A DNA stretch of 64,000 nt from positions 11,311,745 to 11,375,744 of the forward strand of contig CM051456.1 in the NCBI GenBank assembly GCA_028274465.1. The letters run 5' to 3'. Positions 37,701-48,845 of this stretch are shown in pieces. The notes beneath the pieces were generated by a model. The model worked only from the letters and a program-made list of their open reading frames with translations. It did no database searches and had not been told where the DNA came from. Origin of the DNA: Plantago ovata. Taxonomy: Eukaryota; Streptophyta; Magnoliopsida; Lamiales; Plantaginaceae. The first letter of the stretch is position 1, and the number at the start of each line of letters is the position of its first letter. The translations under genes and the position numbers were made by a program.

Positions 37701-38985
37701 AGATAGGATGAGCACCATCAAATGTATGAACATAGAGCTTCATGAGCACAATTACAAACTAATATTTGCTTTCATAGTAACAAAGAAAAAGAAAAAACTC
37801 CTAGCCTCCGCAAAACGTTATACATACAGACAAGTAAAAGAAATAAAACTACACAGTGCAATCAAAATGAAATTTTATTGGCTTAGCATGAAGTAAAAAT
37901 ATAAGTATGTCGTACTCACCCACAGCTGTGATGATCCCACTGAACATGACTTGACGCTGATGTTTTTTCATCATATCCTTGCCCCCTGCATCCCCGTCTC
38001 TCTGTTTTAAGGAACAAGATGTATTTTAAGGAACCACTGACAAAAATGATCAGTGAATTCATCTCATATTTCTTTTATTTAACATGAAACCTTTTTGCTC
38101 TTTGAATCCGGAACTGGTGCGAGTTTTGGTTCCGGGATGAAATTAGCAATGATTGCAAAGAAAATTACGCCTGCGAAGAACTAAGAGGCAATCAAATTCA
38201 GCAACTAACAATCATCTGGTTCAGGCTAAACTTAAAAACATAACAGACAACTTCTATATAAACAAGGGCTCACCCAGAGATTCGCCTTTAAGAAGCCAAT
38301 TGAATTTATCGCATTATGTGCCAAATCAAAGAATGATATGCTCAGCATAAGACCCGCAGCAAACCCCTGCAGAAAGCAGGTACTGATATTATACCATAGA
38401 AGCTACTCTAGTGCTAGATATCATCAGAGCACTAAAGATAGAGATAGCCATAGAACATCATTTGGCAACTCAAGTTACTCAGATATACAAATCATTCTTC
38501 TTTCAATGGTTTGCTTTGGTTGATAGACGCAAAGAAACTATGCGAATTACCTGTAAAATCCCGAGCATCTTCAGATTCGGAGCCTTGTTCAAGACAACAA
38601 CAAGTGCACCTGCAATTAGCTTGCAGCAATCAGCACACTAACTCTAACGAATCGAAACTTCAATAAAAGGATGCCTTCATACAGTAGAAAAGTATAGTTG
38701 TTTGTTCTTGAACGGAGTTGATACAGATACCAAACTGTCTCTAATAACTATATCAGCAACAGGAGTAAAACGAATCAACTAAGGCTAACCCATTTTATAC
38801 ATGCATTCAAAACCCAAACTAAATCCACAGTGATAAACCATTTGATCCACAAACAAATTCTAAAATTCAAGATCATCGTAGAAATGAACAAATAGTAGAA
38901 GTCAAATGTCTGTAAACTCACCAATGGAGGTACTCAAACCACCAATAAGAGAGAGGCCAAGAGCAACCAAGACTTGAGAATCCAT
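34756..38985 (-). CDS. ZTP29: ZTP29-type ZIP zinc transporter, complete, 12 exons
   Basis: Minus-strand exons: 38922-38985, 38551-38609, 38274-38366, 38091-38180, 37920-38001, 36385-36440, 35751-35807, 35492-35532, 35290-35357, 35137-35193, 34931-35048 and 34756-34801. All join in phase at GT/AG sites to 831 nt, 276 residues, the length of Arabidopsis ZTP29. The start is MDSQVLVALGLSLIGGLSTS; an in-frame ATG three codons upstream is possible. Transmembrane segments include GFAAGLMLSISFFDLAHNA, FFAGVIFFAIIANFIPEP, then the paired ZIP metal-site motifs LHNFPEGMA and LHNIPEGVAVALP in successive exons, and MAFLTLHEMLPLAFDYAG near the end. The cytosolic loop is short (K/D/G-rich, then KKHQRQV), as in the ZIP11/ZupT-like branch. 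ZTP29 moves zinc, and in Arabidopsis is reported at the endoplasmic reticulum and linked to salt stress. Histidines and glutamates of both metal motifs are present and no defect is seen. Confidence 0.95.
37317..37470. repeat. Tandem duplication with poly-C tract in a ZTP29 intron
   Basis: A segment containing gtgtaattacagctttctg through ttcttttttcttc, followed by a C run and ctattgatt, occurs at about 37321-37402 and again at 37402-37468. The first C run is about 17 long (interrupted only at its end) and the second about 8. It lies in the large intron between ZTP29 exons 5 and 6 (36441-37919). Confidence 0.75.
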
Positions 38986-39289
38986 TAAACCCATCTTCTC
39001 AAAAACCCAAATTGGTCCCAGAAAATCGCTGAAACGCAATTTAAGGACCGAACCAACCTCTCTTTATCGGATAAAAATGAAATGGTGAGTCAACACACTA
39101 GTAGCAACAGGGTTTCTGAGGATTGAAAAGTAAACCTAAAATTCGGTATGTTTTATAAATAATCCCCAAAATGATGAGTCAGTTGACAATAAACAGTGGA
39201 AACGGCGAATTGCAGACAGAAAATGGGTAGGTATTGGATTCCACTTACGGCCTGAGAAGTGCTGAATTTATACTAGTACTAGAAAGAAA

Positions 39290-39310
39290 TAATAATAATA
39301 ATAATAATAG
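39290..39310. repeat. AAT trinucleotide microsatellite
   Basis: About seven AAT units in the upstream region of the ZTP29 gene. Confidence 0.8.
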
Positions 39311-39415
39311 AAAATTGGAACAGAGAGGAGGAGAAAGAATATAAGTATTTGATTGAGGTAGAGGTAAAGAAAGAGATGGTTTACTGGGCTAGTCCAAGAA
39401 ATGTCTAATGTGATG

Positions 39416-39675
39416 ATGATTCCTTAGCTAGCATATGATTTTGGTTGTTCTTTGCTTTTCCACCATCTCTGCCAAATCACAGGAGCATCATCACCTCCGA
39501 ATTTTGTAATGCTTCTTCCTTCGGTTACCTGCTGCACTAGCTAGCTACACTGTACAAGTTGATAATCTCTACGCTGTAGAGTTTTTGACAGTTTTACAAT
39601 TTGGGTTAGTCCAAATTAACTTTGATCCACAATATCTATTAACTGGACTGGGCTAGATAAGCCCATACTCCTCTT
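39416..39675. repeat. Flanking direct repeat X, left copy
   Basis: This matches 40920-41200 almost continuously: the agcatatgattttg block, then ccaccatctctgccaaatca, the cttcggttac.tgctgcacta block and tatctattaactggactggg. The two copies bracket ceramidase fragment A and GATA pseudogene A, so the bracketed unit is a duplicated module. It has no coding capacity that I recognise. Confidence 0.75.
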
Positions 39676-39679
39676 ATGT

Positions 39680-39916
39680 GGAATTTGTGCACAACAGGTA
39701 CATAATTGAGGGATAGGTTCATAAGAGTGATGTGGTTGCCAATTTTGGCTGATGTTGTTGGTGGTACAGAATGGGAAAGAAGGGGTGGAATCAGCTTCTA
39801 TATAACTACTTAACTGGGCTTGGAAGCTACGACATAACTGGGCCAGCAGATCGATGATGTTAACATGATGGGGTATGCTAAAACGGACCAGGTAGAGTCC
39901 GACATTCACTTCACGT
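39680..39916 (+). pseudogene. Neutral ceramidase exon-1 fragment A
   Basis: The sequence corresponds to 53080-53287 of the intact ceramidase gene, from just before the splice acceptor to the V-A-S-G-V-H-F codons. The ATG is changed to AGG, there is a 4-base insertion in the A-A-D-V segment (gcagatcgatgatg against gcagctgatg), and an extra tata follows gcttc. The match stops abruptly at ttcacttca and continues as cgtagatatgttcc, which belongs to GATA 3' flank. Confidence 0.85.
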
Positions 39917-40912
39917 AGATATGTTCCTCTCTTAATACGATTTAGTGAAGATTTTTGCTTGTCATAGAATACCGGAAAAACCTAGTAATTCAGATAACAA
40001 AATAAGTACTAATAGAGTTCGAATCCAAATTAAAGCAAGTGATGATCTAATAAAAGTTCTCTTCTCATCACTATACCGAGTCATCAAAGAAAACTAGGAC
40101 GCAAAATAGATGACCAGTAAATCTAAGATAAAGACAGCAACAATGCTGCAACGGGGCACATCTTGTGAATTCAGGGATCAGTCATAAAAACCAAGAATTC
40201 TCCTTGAAAACCTCCTCTTTCATGCGCGCAATTCTCTACACTCTTACTTTGGACCTCTTCGCATGTTTCGAGCATACCTCAGACCACATGCATTACACAG
40301 GTTCTACAAAAAAATAAATAAATAAATAAAATAAAAAAATCACTAAATTATTCTTTTAGATTTGTAACTAAGAGAGCAAGATCAACCAACATCAGTATAA
40401 ATTTATGTGCATACGCGCAAGCTATACATGGTTACAAAATTTGAGATATTATAGACAGTATGATGTAAATGTAAATATTACGTACTCGAGGACCAGTTGG
40501 GCCTTTTCTCCATACTGGAGAATTATTGGACCCACAATTTTTACAAGAATTCTCGTCAACCACAATGAATTCTTTGCAATTAGGTGCCGCAAATCCGGTT
40601 GGAATAATACCATCATCATGGGATGAGATGGTTGTGGCAGAGCCAATTGGAGTGCGGATTGTCAAAGGTCGCAGTGATGCCGTCAGGATGCCCACTCCAC
40701 AGACATCATTAGAAGACTAATAGTTGTCCCAACTATCCGCAGACGGTCCTTGATTCATTGAGTATTCTCCCTCAAACATTATAAGCAAATTGTCCATATA
40801 AGACGTAATTATTTCCACAATGTATAAAGAAATTTGCCCCAATTCATTTAAACATAGAGAATACGTCAAAATCCAGTTAAACTTCAATGTTCTTACACGA
40901 AACAATGAATAT
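39917..40912 (-). pseudogene. GATA-type zinc-finger pseudogene, unit A
   Basis: Two exons match the intact gene at 58653-59502: the zinc-finger exon 40486-40770 (285 bp, same length as the intact one) and the last exon 40244-40303 (60 bp, ending G-P-K-stop). Splice sites GT and AG are kept and all four cysteines of the finger are present (C-K-N-C ... C-N-A-C). One TAG stop interrupts the zinc-finger exon at 40717-40719, where the intact copy has TCG. The first coding exon is absent: homology runs on through the intron to about 40912 and then switches to repeat X. 39917-40243 is GATA 3' flank. Confidence 0.85.
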
Positions 40913-40919
40913 AATGATG

Positions 40920-41200
40920 GATGATTCCTTAGATAGCATATGATTTTGATTGTCCTTGCACCACCATTTTGCTTTTCCACCATCTCTGCCAAATCACAGG
41001 AGCATCATCACCTCCAAATTTTGTAATGCTTCTTTCTTCGGTTACGTGCTGCACTAGCACCGTAGAAGTTGATAGTCTACACTCTACACACACTCTACAT
41101 TGTAGAGTTTTCCTTTTTTTAATAGTCTTACAGTTTGGGTTAGTCCAAATCAACTTATCGTCCAGAATATCTATTAACTGGACTGGGCTAGATGACAAGC
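40920..41200. repeat. Flanking direct repeat X, right copy
   Basis: Partner of 39416-39675. It continues to about 41225 with cagatgacaagcccatactg before diverging. Confidence 0.75.
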
Positions 41201-41302
41201 CCATACTGCTTTCTGTGGGCTGGACCCTGCCATTTCCGCAGGCCGCAACCTCCAATTGATTGGAAAGCATTGGTGAGTCAAGTCAATATAAAGCTTCTCC
41301 AT

Positions 41303-41336
41303 TTGATTTGATTTGATTTGATTTGATTTGATTTTT
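41303..41336. repeat. TTTGA pentanucleotide microsatellite
   Basis: Six to seven units of ttgat in tandem. Confidence 0.85.
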
Positions 41337-41339
41337 CTT

Positions 41340-43410
41340 TTCGTTTTTAGATGTCTGAGGGGCTCTAGTGTCATTTTTAAATTGCTAAAATTTGTAATAT
41401 TAGATCAATAACTTAATTATTATGTTTATAGTTATATATTTCAAAAGCAATACATGATATTGAGTAAAATGTGTATGTGCATGCACGCTAGATTGTGGAT
41501 TAATTGAACTTTACAGTTGTATCTATCTAAAAGACATAAGATTAAAAAAATTGCATTACCATAATGAAAATAAATTAATAAATAAATATGTAATTTTACA
41601 TATGTACACATATTAAATTACTCGAACAATATGGGAAAAGACCGAAAGAGTAAAAAATAAACACAATATTCATAGTATATAAACAAGACTTATAAATGGC
41701 GGGTTCGGATCGGAGTCGGATGGGCAACCCCCACCCACCACCCGAACCACCCTGCGTGGCAGGTGGTAACTTTTTCAATCGCGACTAATTTTATGAAAAA
41801 GTTAGACGGCGGATGCGGGTTAACAGCGGACGGTTTGTGTTGTCAGGTCGGGTTGCAGATCATATGAGCAAACCCTCATATTCAACTATTTTTTTACAAA
41901 AATAATCCCTACTCTTTTTCTATCTTCTCCATGTGTTTCTTTTCATCAAGAGATTGCAACTATTTACAGTATATATCATTAGTGACATATATATATTTCG
42001 TGTGTGGAATAAGAACTGAAACTTTAGATTTGTATGTATAAAATTAGACATAATTTCCATCCTCATAAATTCTGCTGATGTGATACAGATGAACTGTGGC
42101 ATCCTACTTCAAAAAGGCGGAAACACCTTTGAATGGAGGCTTAAATATTCGACTAATTAACATTTGAATACTTCTTTTTTTTCTCTTTTGTTACTAAACA
42201 CATTTGAATACATCATAGTGTAAAATGAATCTGCAACTTATTTAGTCTTTGTTTTTGGTTTATTACGTTTTTGTCCATTTTATAAAAGTCTACACTCTAC
42301 ATCAATACCGAGTACAAAACAAATTAATGAAAGATTTTGGAAGAAACGAATAGTACAACACACGTGTCATCATTGAGCAAGGGTTCATTCGTCCCTAGCA
42401 TAGGACAAAACGTTTGGTCCATGGCCATGCATGACATTCTTCTTCACGGACGACGTGCTGCATCGATCATGCCATTAATCATCGGGCACCACATTGAAAG
42501 ATAGTATGCTCGCTCACAACTTCTCATTTTACCCGTGCATGTAGACATGTATACGCAAAATGTTAAATTGATCTTGAATAATTAATTTACGAGAACTCTC
42601 ATTCAAAGCAACTCAAGTTTGAAATCGATTAATATGTTCACACTCAATTTTATTTCAATCAAGTCACGAGTATTTTAAGTAAAAGTTTGATTGCTCGTGA
42701 ACATAAATATAAATATTTATATATATATATAGTTGTAATTGATAGCAGGGACGGATTTAAAATTTGAGCTTAGGAGGGAGCCAAATTATATATGCCTAAT
42801 TTTTTGAAAGTTCAGGGGTGGAGGGGGCAAAACCTGTATCTATAAAAAATTTGAAGAATCGTAAATACTACATATAATTTTTCTTCCTATAGTATAGTAT
42901 AGTATATACTATTGTTAAATAAATTCTGATTTTCGCGATAATAATTATGATGTTTGACCGTCTTTTTTATTTTTCAAAGTAATTATTCTAACATTTTGTA
43001 TTTGCAGTATTTAGAAAAACAAAAAGGAAAAGAATGAATTACGACATTATACAAGTGTTGCATGATTGTATATCATAAAATAAAATAAAAATAATAAAAA
43101 GTAATGAAAAAAGAAGAGGAAAAAACATGTTGGGTAATGGTAAAACGTGAAAAATAATAAATCTAATTATCGCATCCAAATATAATTAATACTTCCTCCA
43201 GAAATTTTTAAGAACCTCATATGGTTATGGCATCCAAATGTTCGGTTTGACTTCAAATTAATCATAACTCATTACGAAAAAAATAATTTTAAAAGCTACT
43301 CATTACGAAAAAAATAATTTTTTTATGTCCGATTTGACCTCAAATTAATCGAAATTCAAAAAAAAAATTTAAAATTTAAAAATATAAGAAGTATACTTTT
43401 ATAGAGAAAT
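41340..43410. other. Intergenic, no gene recognised
   Basis: AT-rich, with a GC-rich patch at 41700-41880 and a stretch at 42740-42840 (gacggatttaaaatttgag, then ggggtggagggggca) that looks like an old transposon. Direct copies of a cattacgaaaaaaataattt block lie at about 43271 and 43304. No gene found. Confidence 0.35.
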
Positions 43411-44364
43411 TTGATTTTTAGTGACAACTAATGGTCCCTTCCTCAAAAAAGACCTTCATGTGCACACAATTACATTTTAGTCCAAAGTCAACACAAATTC
43501 ATTATTTCAAAATTTGATTTTGATGAATACAAACACCCCTTAGCATTTTAAAATATAAAAAAGAGAAAATATTTTCTTTTTTTATTTTCTCTTTTTCTTT
43601 TTTCCTTTTTTTCTTTTTCTTTCAATTCTTCCTCGTCTCCGATACCAATTCCGGTACCGGAGGTTGCTCCGGCAACTAGAGCAAGATCCAGATCGGAGCT
43701 TGTTCCGGTACGGGAGCATTCTCCGACGACTGGAGCTTGCTTCGGTACGGGAGCAAGCTCCGACGACTAGAGCTGCTCCAGATCGGAGCTTGCCCCGGTA
43801 CGGGAGCAAGCTCCAGATTGGAGCTTGCCCCGGTACAGGAGCAAGCTCCGACGAATGGAGCTTGCTCCAGTGACCGGAGCAAGCTAGCTCCAGATCCAGT
43901 TCGGAGAAAGCTCCTTGCTTCGGTACGGGAACAAGCTCCGTCGACTGGAGCCAGATCCAGTTTGGAGCAAGCTCCAATGACTAGAGCTTGCTCCGGTGAC
44001 TGAGCAAGCTCCGGATCTGAGCGTTTCCCGTACCGGAGCATTTTCGATCTGCAGCTTGCTCCAGTCACCGGAGTTTGCTCCAGTCGCCGGAGCATCTTCC
44101 GGTACCGGAGACGAGAAAGAATTGAAAAGGAAAGAGAAAAGGAAAAAAAAAAAGGAAAAAGAAAAAAATAAAAAGAGAAAAGAAAAAATTAAAATGTTTT
44201 CTCCTTTTTTTTTTTTTTTAAACAATAAGGGATATCGATGTTTGGATTCATCAAAATCAAATTTTGGAACAATGAATTTGTGTTGACTTTGGACTAAAAT
44301 GTAATTGTGTGCATAAGGAGTTTTTTTTTGTTATTAGGGTCACTAGTAGGGTATTAAAAATCAA
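43411..44364. mobile_element. Foldback-like element with long inverted arms and a GC-rich CTCCGGTACCGGAG core
   Basis: The outer arms at about 43411-43550 and 44225-44364 are inverted copies; a long shared block reads cacacaattacattttagtc in the left arm and its complement on the right. Next come a pyrimidine-rich left arm (43570-43632) and its purine-rich mirror (44108-44190). The inner 470 bp (43640-44107) is made of many inverted and direct copies of a short GC-rich motif around gagcttgctcc and ctccggtaccggag. Long open frames here are artefacts of this repeat. The overall layout is that of a Foldback or MULE-type element. No transposase is visible and I could not settle a target duplication. 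Confidence 0.7.
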
Positions 44365-44518
44365 TGGGTCCTAATTTTATAATATAAGTTTTGAAATTAC
44401 TTCATTTACAATTAATTATTTACAATGAATTAATTTATATCAAATTTGACATCAAAGTGGGGCATGTAACATGTCTGCATTTTGAGTAAAAATAAATGTG
44501 CGGAAACGGATATCTCTG

Positions 44519-44529
44519 CTATATAATAA
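44519..44529 (+). promoter_or_regulatory. Probable TATA box of the chlorophyllase gene
   Basis: The sequence is ctatataataa. A start site 25-32 bp downstream would fall after the ATG at 44542, which favours translation from the in-frame ATG at 44599. A second TATA-like catatatatgg lies at 44535. Confidence 0.5.
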
Positions 44530-44598
44530 GGGGGCATATATATGGCATTACACTTTGAAGCACAAACTAAAACTAAATCCAGACCTAACTCCCCAAAA

Positions 44599-46315
44599 AT
44601 GGCACAAGTTACAGATGCCAAAATAAGTCTCCCTTCATCAGTACTATTACCTGGTGATGTCTTCAAGACCGGAAGCTACACCACAGAAAGTAAAACTGTG
44701 AAGAAAACAGATGCCTCGTCGCCACCAACCGACGTGTACCTGGTTGCGCCGGTTGAGAAAGGGACATATCCGGTGCTACTGTTCCTCCACGGCTTCCTAA
44801 TGGGCAACTCTTGGTATAGTGAAATTCTTGCTCACATTGCTTCTCATGGCTACATGGTCGTGGCTCCGCAGGTACTTTTTCTAAAAGCACAATATTTTAC
44901 TTTACTGGAGACGATTTAACGAGATGTAGTCCAAAATTATTAAAAGAAACTGTGATATTTCAAATATTGGTATATATTGTTATAACAAAATGATTTTCTT
45001 TAATGAAAATACTTACTTTTAAATATACTTTAGAAGCTTTAATGTGTGGGAGTTGATATGGTGGTAAAGGTGTTGTAGTAGCATAGGAGAGATCGGAGTT
45101 CGAATTATGACGGAGGCATAAAATTGGTAAAGATGTATTTGGAGTTATAAGGTGGTAAAGTAGTAGTGTAGGAGTAGGATAGTTAGATTTTTCGTTTGAA
45201 AAATGTGTTTACGAATGATTAAAAAAATGGTTTATGCTTTTAGAATTAGAATATATAGTAAAAGTACGTTTTTAAGTATTTTCTTCTGCTGAAACTTATC
45301 TTTAAGAAAAAGGGTTACCTCCAAAATCAATTGTATGCCATTCTCTACTCTAAGTAAGTGTTTGTCATTCTCTATTAAATTTGACGAAAAGGGACATATC
45401 ACATGTGTGCATGGTTTAATATAAAGTGAGACACAATTTAAATAATTGACGGAAATTCACACTACTTAAAGATAATCGAGAGAGTATTTATGCTATTTTT
45501 CCGTGTTACTTCCAGTCTTTATTGTATACATTTTTATATTTTGGGATATCAATAAACATTTGATTTGATGCTTAGAAAAAGAAAAAAAAAATCCTGAATT
45601 TGCTTTGCAGATCTACGGGCCTGGGATCTTTCCATTCAACTTCTTGTGGACCGGCATTCCAGAAGAACGCGACATGGCGCGCGAAGTTTCAAGGTGGATA
45701 TCCTCTCCTGGAGGCCTCCCAGCCGTGCTACCCGAAAAGGTCTATCGCGACGCGGACAAACTCGCACTTGCAGGGCATAGCAGGGGTGGCAAGGCCGCTT
45801 TCGCCCTGGCATTAGCCAATGCAGCAGCACCAAGTGAAGATGATCCCAAGTTCAAAGCACTGATAGGAATCGATCCTGTTGCTGGACCGTCTGTTGCATT
45901 CCGTCCTGATCCTAAGATCCTTACGTACAAGCCTCGATCTTTTGACATGTCGGTCCCCGTGGCTGTAATTGGTGCAGGACTTAGTAACCAGTGGTTCTGG
46001 GTGTCCCCGCCATGCGCGGCTGATGGTGTCAACCATTGGGAGTTTTACAACGAAAGTAAGCCTCCGGTTTGTTATTTCGTGGCTAAGGATTACGGGCATT
46101 TCGACATGATGGACGAGTGGGTCGCGCGTTGGGCGAGTTTGGTGACCCAGAGTGGGAAGGGTTCTAGAGAACTTATGAGGAAAAGTGTTGCAGGGCTTGT
46201 TGTGGCGTCCCTTGAAGCATATTTGGATGGTCAACAGGTTGATCTTAATACTATTGTGGAGAAACCCAGTGTTGCACCCATTACTCTTCAGCCTGCTATT
46301 TATGATGAGAAATAA
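44599..46315 (+). CDS. CLH: Chlorophyllase, complete, two exons
   Basis: Exons 44599-44871 and 45611-46315 join at GT/AG in phase to 325 residues; Arabidopsis CLH1 and CLH2 are 318-324. The enzyme removes phytol from chlorophyll to give chlorophyllide. The alpha/beta-hydrolase features are in order: strand and oxyanion loop YPVLLFLHGFLMGNSWYS, I-A-S-H-G-Y-M-V-V-A-P-Q at the exon junction, the lipase elbow LAGHSRGGKAAFALALANA with the catalytic serine, the conserved LIGIDPVAGPS carrying the likely catalytic aspartate, and D-Y-G-H-F-D-M-M-D with the likely catalytic histidine. An ATG at 44542 would add 19 residues but lies too close to the TATA box at 44519. No transit peptide is obvious. Downstream sits ceramidase fragment B, and a broken second copy of this gene's 3' end is at 50947. 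No defects are seen. Confidence 0.95.
45050..45190 (+). repeat. tRNA-derived SINE copy in the chlorophyllase intron
   Basis: Within the single intron (44872-45610): a box A-like tatggtggtaaagg (45057-45070), a box B-like gagttcgaatt (45096-45106), then atgacggaggcata, aaggtggtaa and gtgtaggagtagg. The block order matches the copy at 32468-32625. It lies in the same orientation as the host gene. Confidence 0.6.
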
Positions 46316-46692
46316 ATTAATGCTACTCCCTTTTATAATATATAAAATATGAAATAAAGTTGTAAGAAGTGTACTAAATATATATATATATGAATGAAGA
46401 ATGCGTGTACGTACGATGCAAGATTGTGAATGACTCCCCTCGATTTTTCTTACAATTTTTCCTATTTGATCATCTGCGCATATTATTCCTAAACTAGTTG
46501 CAATTATTTTTAAAAATATCTGTCTGACTTACATGGACACATGTTACCTTACACCCAAATCGAGTTTGAATTCTCCTTGCAATCTCCAATTCTATTTCTT
46601 TGAAATACTTTTAATAAAATGAATGGGACTAGTAAATTTTGAAAAGTAATTTGCAGCCTGCAAAAACAATTAATAATAATAATAATAAAGTT
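46316..46692. other. 3' flank of chlorophyllase
   Basis: AT-rich, with a short TA tract at 46380 and an AAT repeat near 46670. A possible polyadenylation signal, aataaa, lies near 46353. No gene. Confidence 0.4.
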
Positions 46693-46968
46693 TCTTATGT
46701 TGGATGTTTTTTTTTAAAAGATCGCTGAAGGGAGTTTGTGCACTACAAGTACATAATTGAGGGGATAGGTTGATCAGAGTGATGTGGTTGCCTATCTTGT
46801 TGATGCTGTTGGTGGTGCAGAATGGCAAAGGGGTAGAATCAGCTTCTATATAAATAAGTGCTTAATCGGGCTCGGAAGCTACGACACAACTGGTCCAGCA
46901 GCTGATGTTAACATGATGGGGTATGCTAACACGGACCAGGTAGCGTCCGGCATTCATGACTTCACGTA
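46693..46968 (+). pseudogene. Neutral ceramidase exon-1 fragment B
   Basis: This is homologous to the intact gene from the 5' leader intron (about 53020) through exon 1 to V-A-S-G-V-H. The start codon is lost (attgagggg where the gene has attgatgg). An insertion after gcttct (tataaata) makes an in-frame stop. The splice acceptor cttcag is changed to ctacaa. Like fragment A it ends at the junction with cacgtagatatgttcc. Fragments A and B share the start-codon loss and the insertion at the same site, so both come from one already broken copy. Confidence 0.88.
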
Positions 46969-47870
46969 GATATGTTCCTCTCTTAGATTTAGTGAAGTTT
47001 TGTGCTTGTTGCATCACGTTAAATAACGGCAAAATTCTAGCAATTAAGATAACAAAATAAGTACTAATAGAACTGAATACAAATTAAAGCAAGTGATGAT
47101 CTAATAAACGTTCAGTTCTCATCATTGTACCAAGTCACAAAAAAAACAAAAAAAACTAGGACACAAAATAGATGCCCAGAAAATCTACAGCAACAATACT
47201 GCAACGGTGCACATCTTGTGAATCCACGGATCAATCAGAAGACCCAAGTATTCTCCTTGCGATCATCCTCTTTCACGCGCGCAATCCTCTATGATCTTAC
47301 TTAGGATTTAGGAACTCTTTGCATGTTCCGAGAATACTTCAGACCACATGCATTGCACAAGGTCTGCGCAAAAACAAAAATAAAGAAAGAAAATAAAAAT
47401 AAAAATCTTTTAGATTTGTTAAGAGAGAAAATCAACAACATATAAGTATAAAATTTATGTACATATGCGCAAACTATACGTGGTAACAAAATTTGAGATA
47501 TTGTAGTCAGTATGATGTAAATGTATATCGTACCCGAGGACCGGTTGGCCTTTTCTTCATACTAGAGAGTTCTTGGATCCACAATTTTTACAAGTATTCT
47601 CGTCAACCACAATGGACTGTTTGCGATTAGGTGCCGCAAATCCGGTTGGAACAATACCATCATCATGGGATGTGATGGATGTGTTGGAGCCAACTGGAGC
47701 ACGGATTGTCAAAGGTCACAGTGACGCCATCAAGATGCCCAATCCACATGCATCGTCATAAGGCGAATAGTTGCCCCAACCATCCGCAAACGGTCCTTGA
47801 TTCATTGAGTAATCTCCCTTTTGGATTCAAAATGGAAGCAAATATTATTATAATATTATAAGTAAACTAG
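46969..47870 (-). pseudogene. GATA-type zinc-finger pseudogene, unit B
   Basis: The zinc-finger exon 47534-47817 is 284 bp, one base short of the intact exon; the missing base is in the G-P-T-G-P codons and shifts the frame. A CGA arginine codon of the L-R-P-L-T segment is TGA stop. The last exon (47301-47363) keeps C-N-A-C-G-L but reads through to K-S-stop. The first coding exon is absent. 46969-47300 is GATA 3' flank, and the intron side ends near 47876 at a junction with ceramidase fragment C. Confidence 0.85.
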
Positions 47871-47876
47871 GACATA

Positions 47877-47920
47877 GATGGCGTATGCTAACACGGACCA
47901 GGTAGCGTCTGGCATAACGT
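47877..47920 (+). pseudogene. Neutral ceramidase exon-1 fragment C (short)
   Basis: About 44 bp reading g-tatgctaacacggaccag, then gtagcgtctggcat, equal to the G-Y-A-N-T-D-Q-V-A-S-G codons. It joins GATA intron sequence on the left and cgtagatatgtcc GATA 3' flank on the right. Confidence 0.8.
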
Positions 47921-48845
47921 AGATATGTCCTTTGATACAATTTGGTGAAGATTTGTGCTTGTTATAGAACGACTAAATATATAGTGGCAAAAATCTAGTA
48001 ATTAATATGACAAATAAGTTTTAATAGAATTGAATACAAATTAAGGCAAGTGACGATCTAATAAACTTTCTCGCAAGTGACCATCTAATAAACTTTCTCT
48101 TCTCATCATTGTACCAAGTCACCAAACAAAACTAGGACACAGAATAGATGCTCGGAAATTCTAGATAAAGCTGACATCAACAATGCTGCAACGGTGCACA
48201 TCATGTGAATCCATGGATCAGTCAAAAACCCAAGAATTCTCCTCGCGATCATCCTCTTTCACGCGCGCACTCCTCTACAATTTTATTTTAGGACCTCTGC
48301 GCATCAGACCACATGCATATTGCGCACACGGTCTTCGCAAAAAATAAATAAAGAAAGAAAATAAAAAATTATTCTTTTAGATTTGTTAAGAGAACAAGAT
48401 CAACAACATATAAGTATAAAATTTATGTGCATGTGCGCAAGTTATACATGGTAACAAGATTTGAGATGTTGTAGTCAGTATGATGTAAATGTACATAAAT
48501 CTTACCCGAGGACCGGTTGGGCCTTTTCTCCATACTGGAGAATTCTTGGATCCACAATTTTTACAAGTATTCTGGTCAACCACGAGAATTATTTGCGATT
48601 AGCTGCCGCAAATCCGGTTAGAACAATACCATCATCATGGGATGTGATGGTTGTGCTCGAGCCAACTAGACCACGGATTGTGAAAGGTCACAACGATGCC
48701 GTCAAGATGCCCACTCCACAAGCATCATCATAAGGCGAATAGTTGCCCCAACCATCCGCATACGGTCCTTGATTCATTGAGTAATCTCCATTTTGCATTC
48801 AAAATGTAAGCAAACAGTATCATAAGTAAACTAGGACACAGATGG
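47921..48845 (-). pseudogene. GATA-type zinc-finger pseudogene, unit C
   Basis: The zinc-finger exon region is 48506-48789, with the same CGA-to-TGA stop as unit B and a one-base loss near the V-V-D segment. The splice acceptor AG in front of this exon is AT. The last exon (about 48285-48338) is rearranged and has lost part of C-N-A-C-G-L. Near 48850 the sequence jumps into the 5' flank type seen upstream of the intact gene. Confidence 0.82.

Noticed and set aside
40929..41270. 113-codon minus-strand open frame over repeat X
   Set aside because: The left copy of X does not keep this frame and no family resemblance is seen, so it is not supported as a gene.
43582..44225. Several long overlapping open frames on both strands (up to 139 codons) rich in P-V-P-G/E-Q-A-P
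   Set aside because: They are translations of the self-complementary GC-rich repeat of the foldback element. Reading is open in many frames at once, which is a composition effect and not a gene.
44542..44598. Alternative chlorophyllase start 19 codons upstream
   Set aside because: It lies only about 20 bp after the TATA box, so it would probably not be in the transcript. It stays possible if the start site is earlier.
45812..46234. 140-codon minus-strand open frame
   Set aside because: It is the antisense shadow of the second chlorophyllase exon.
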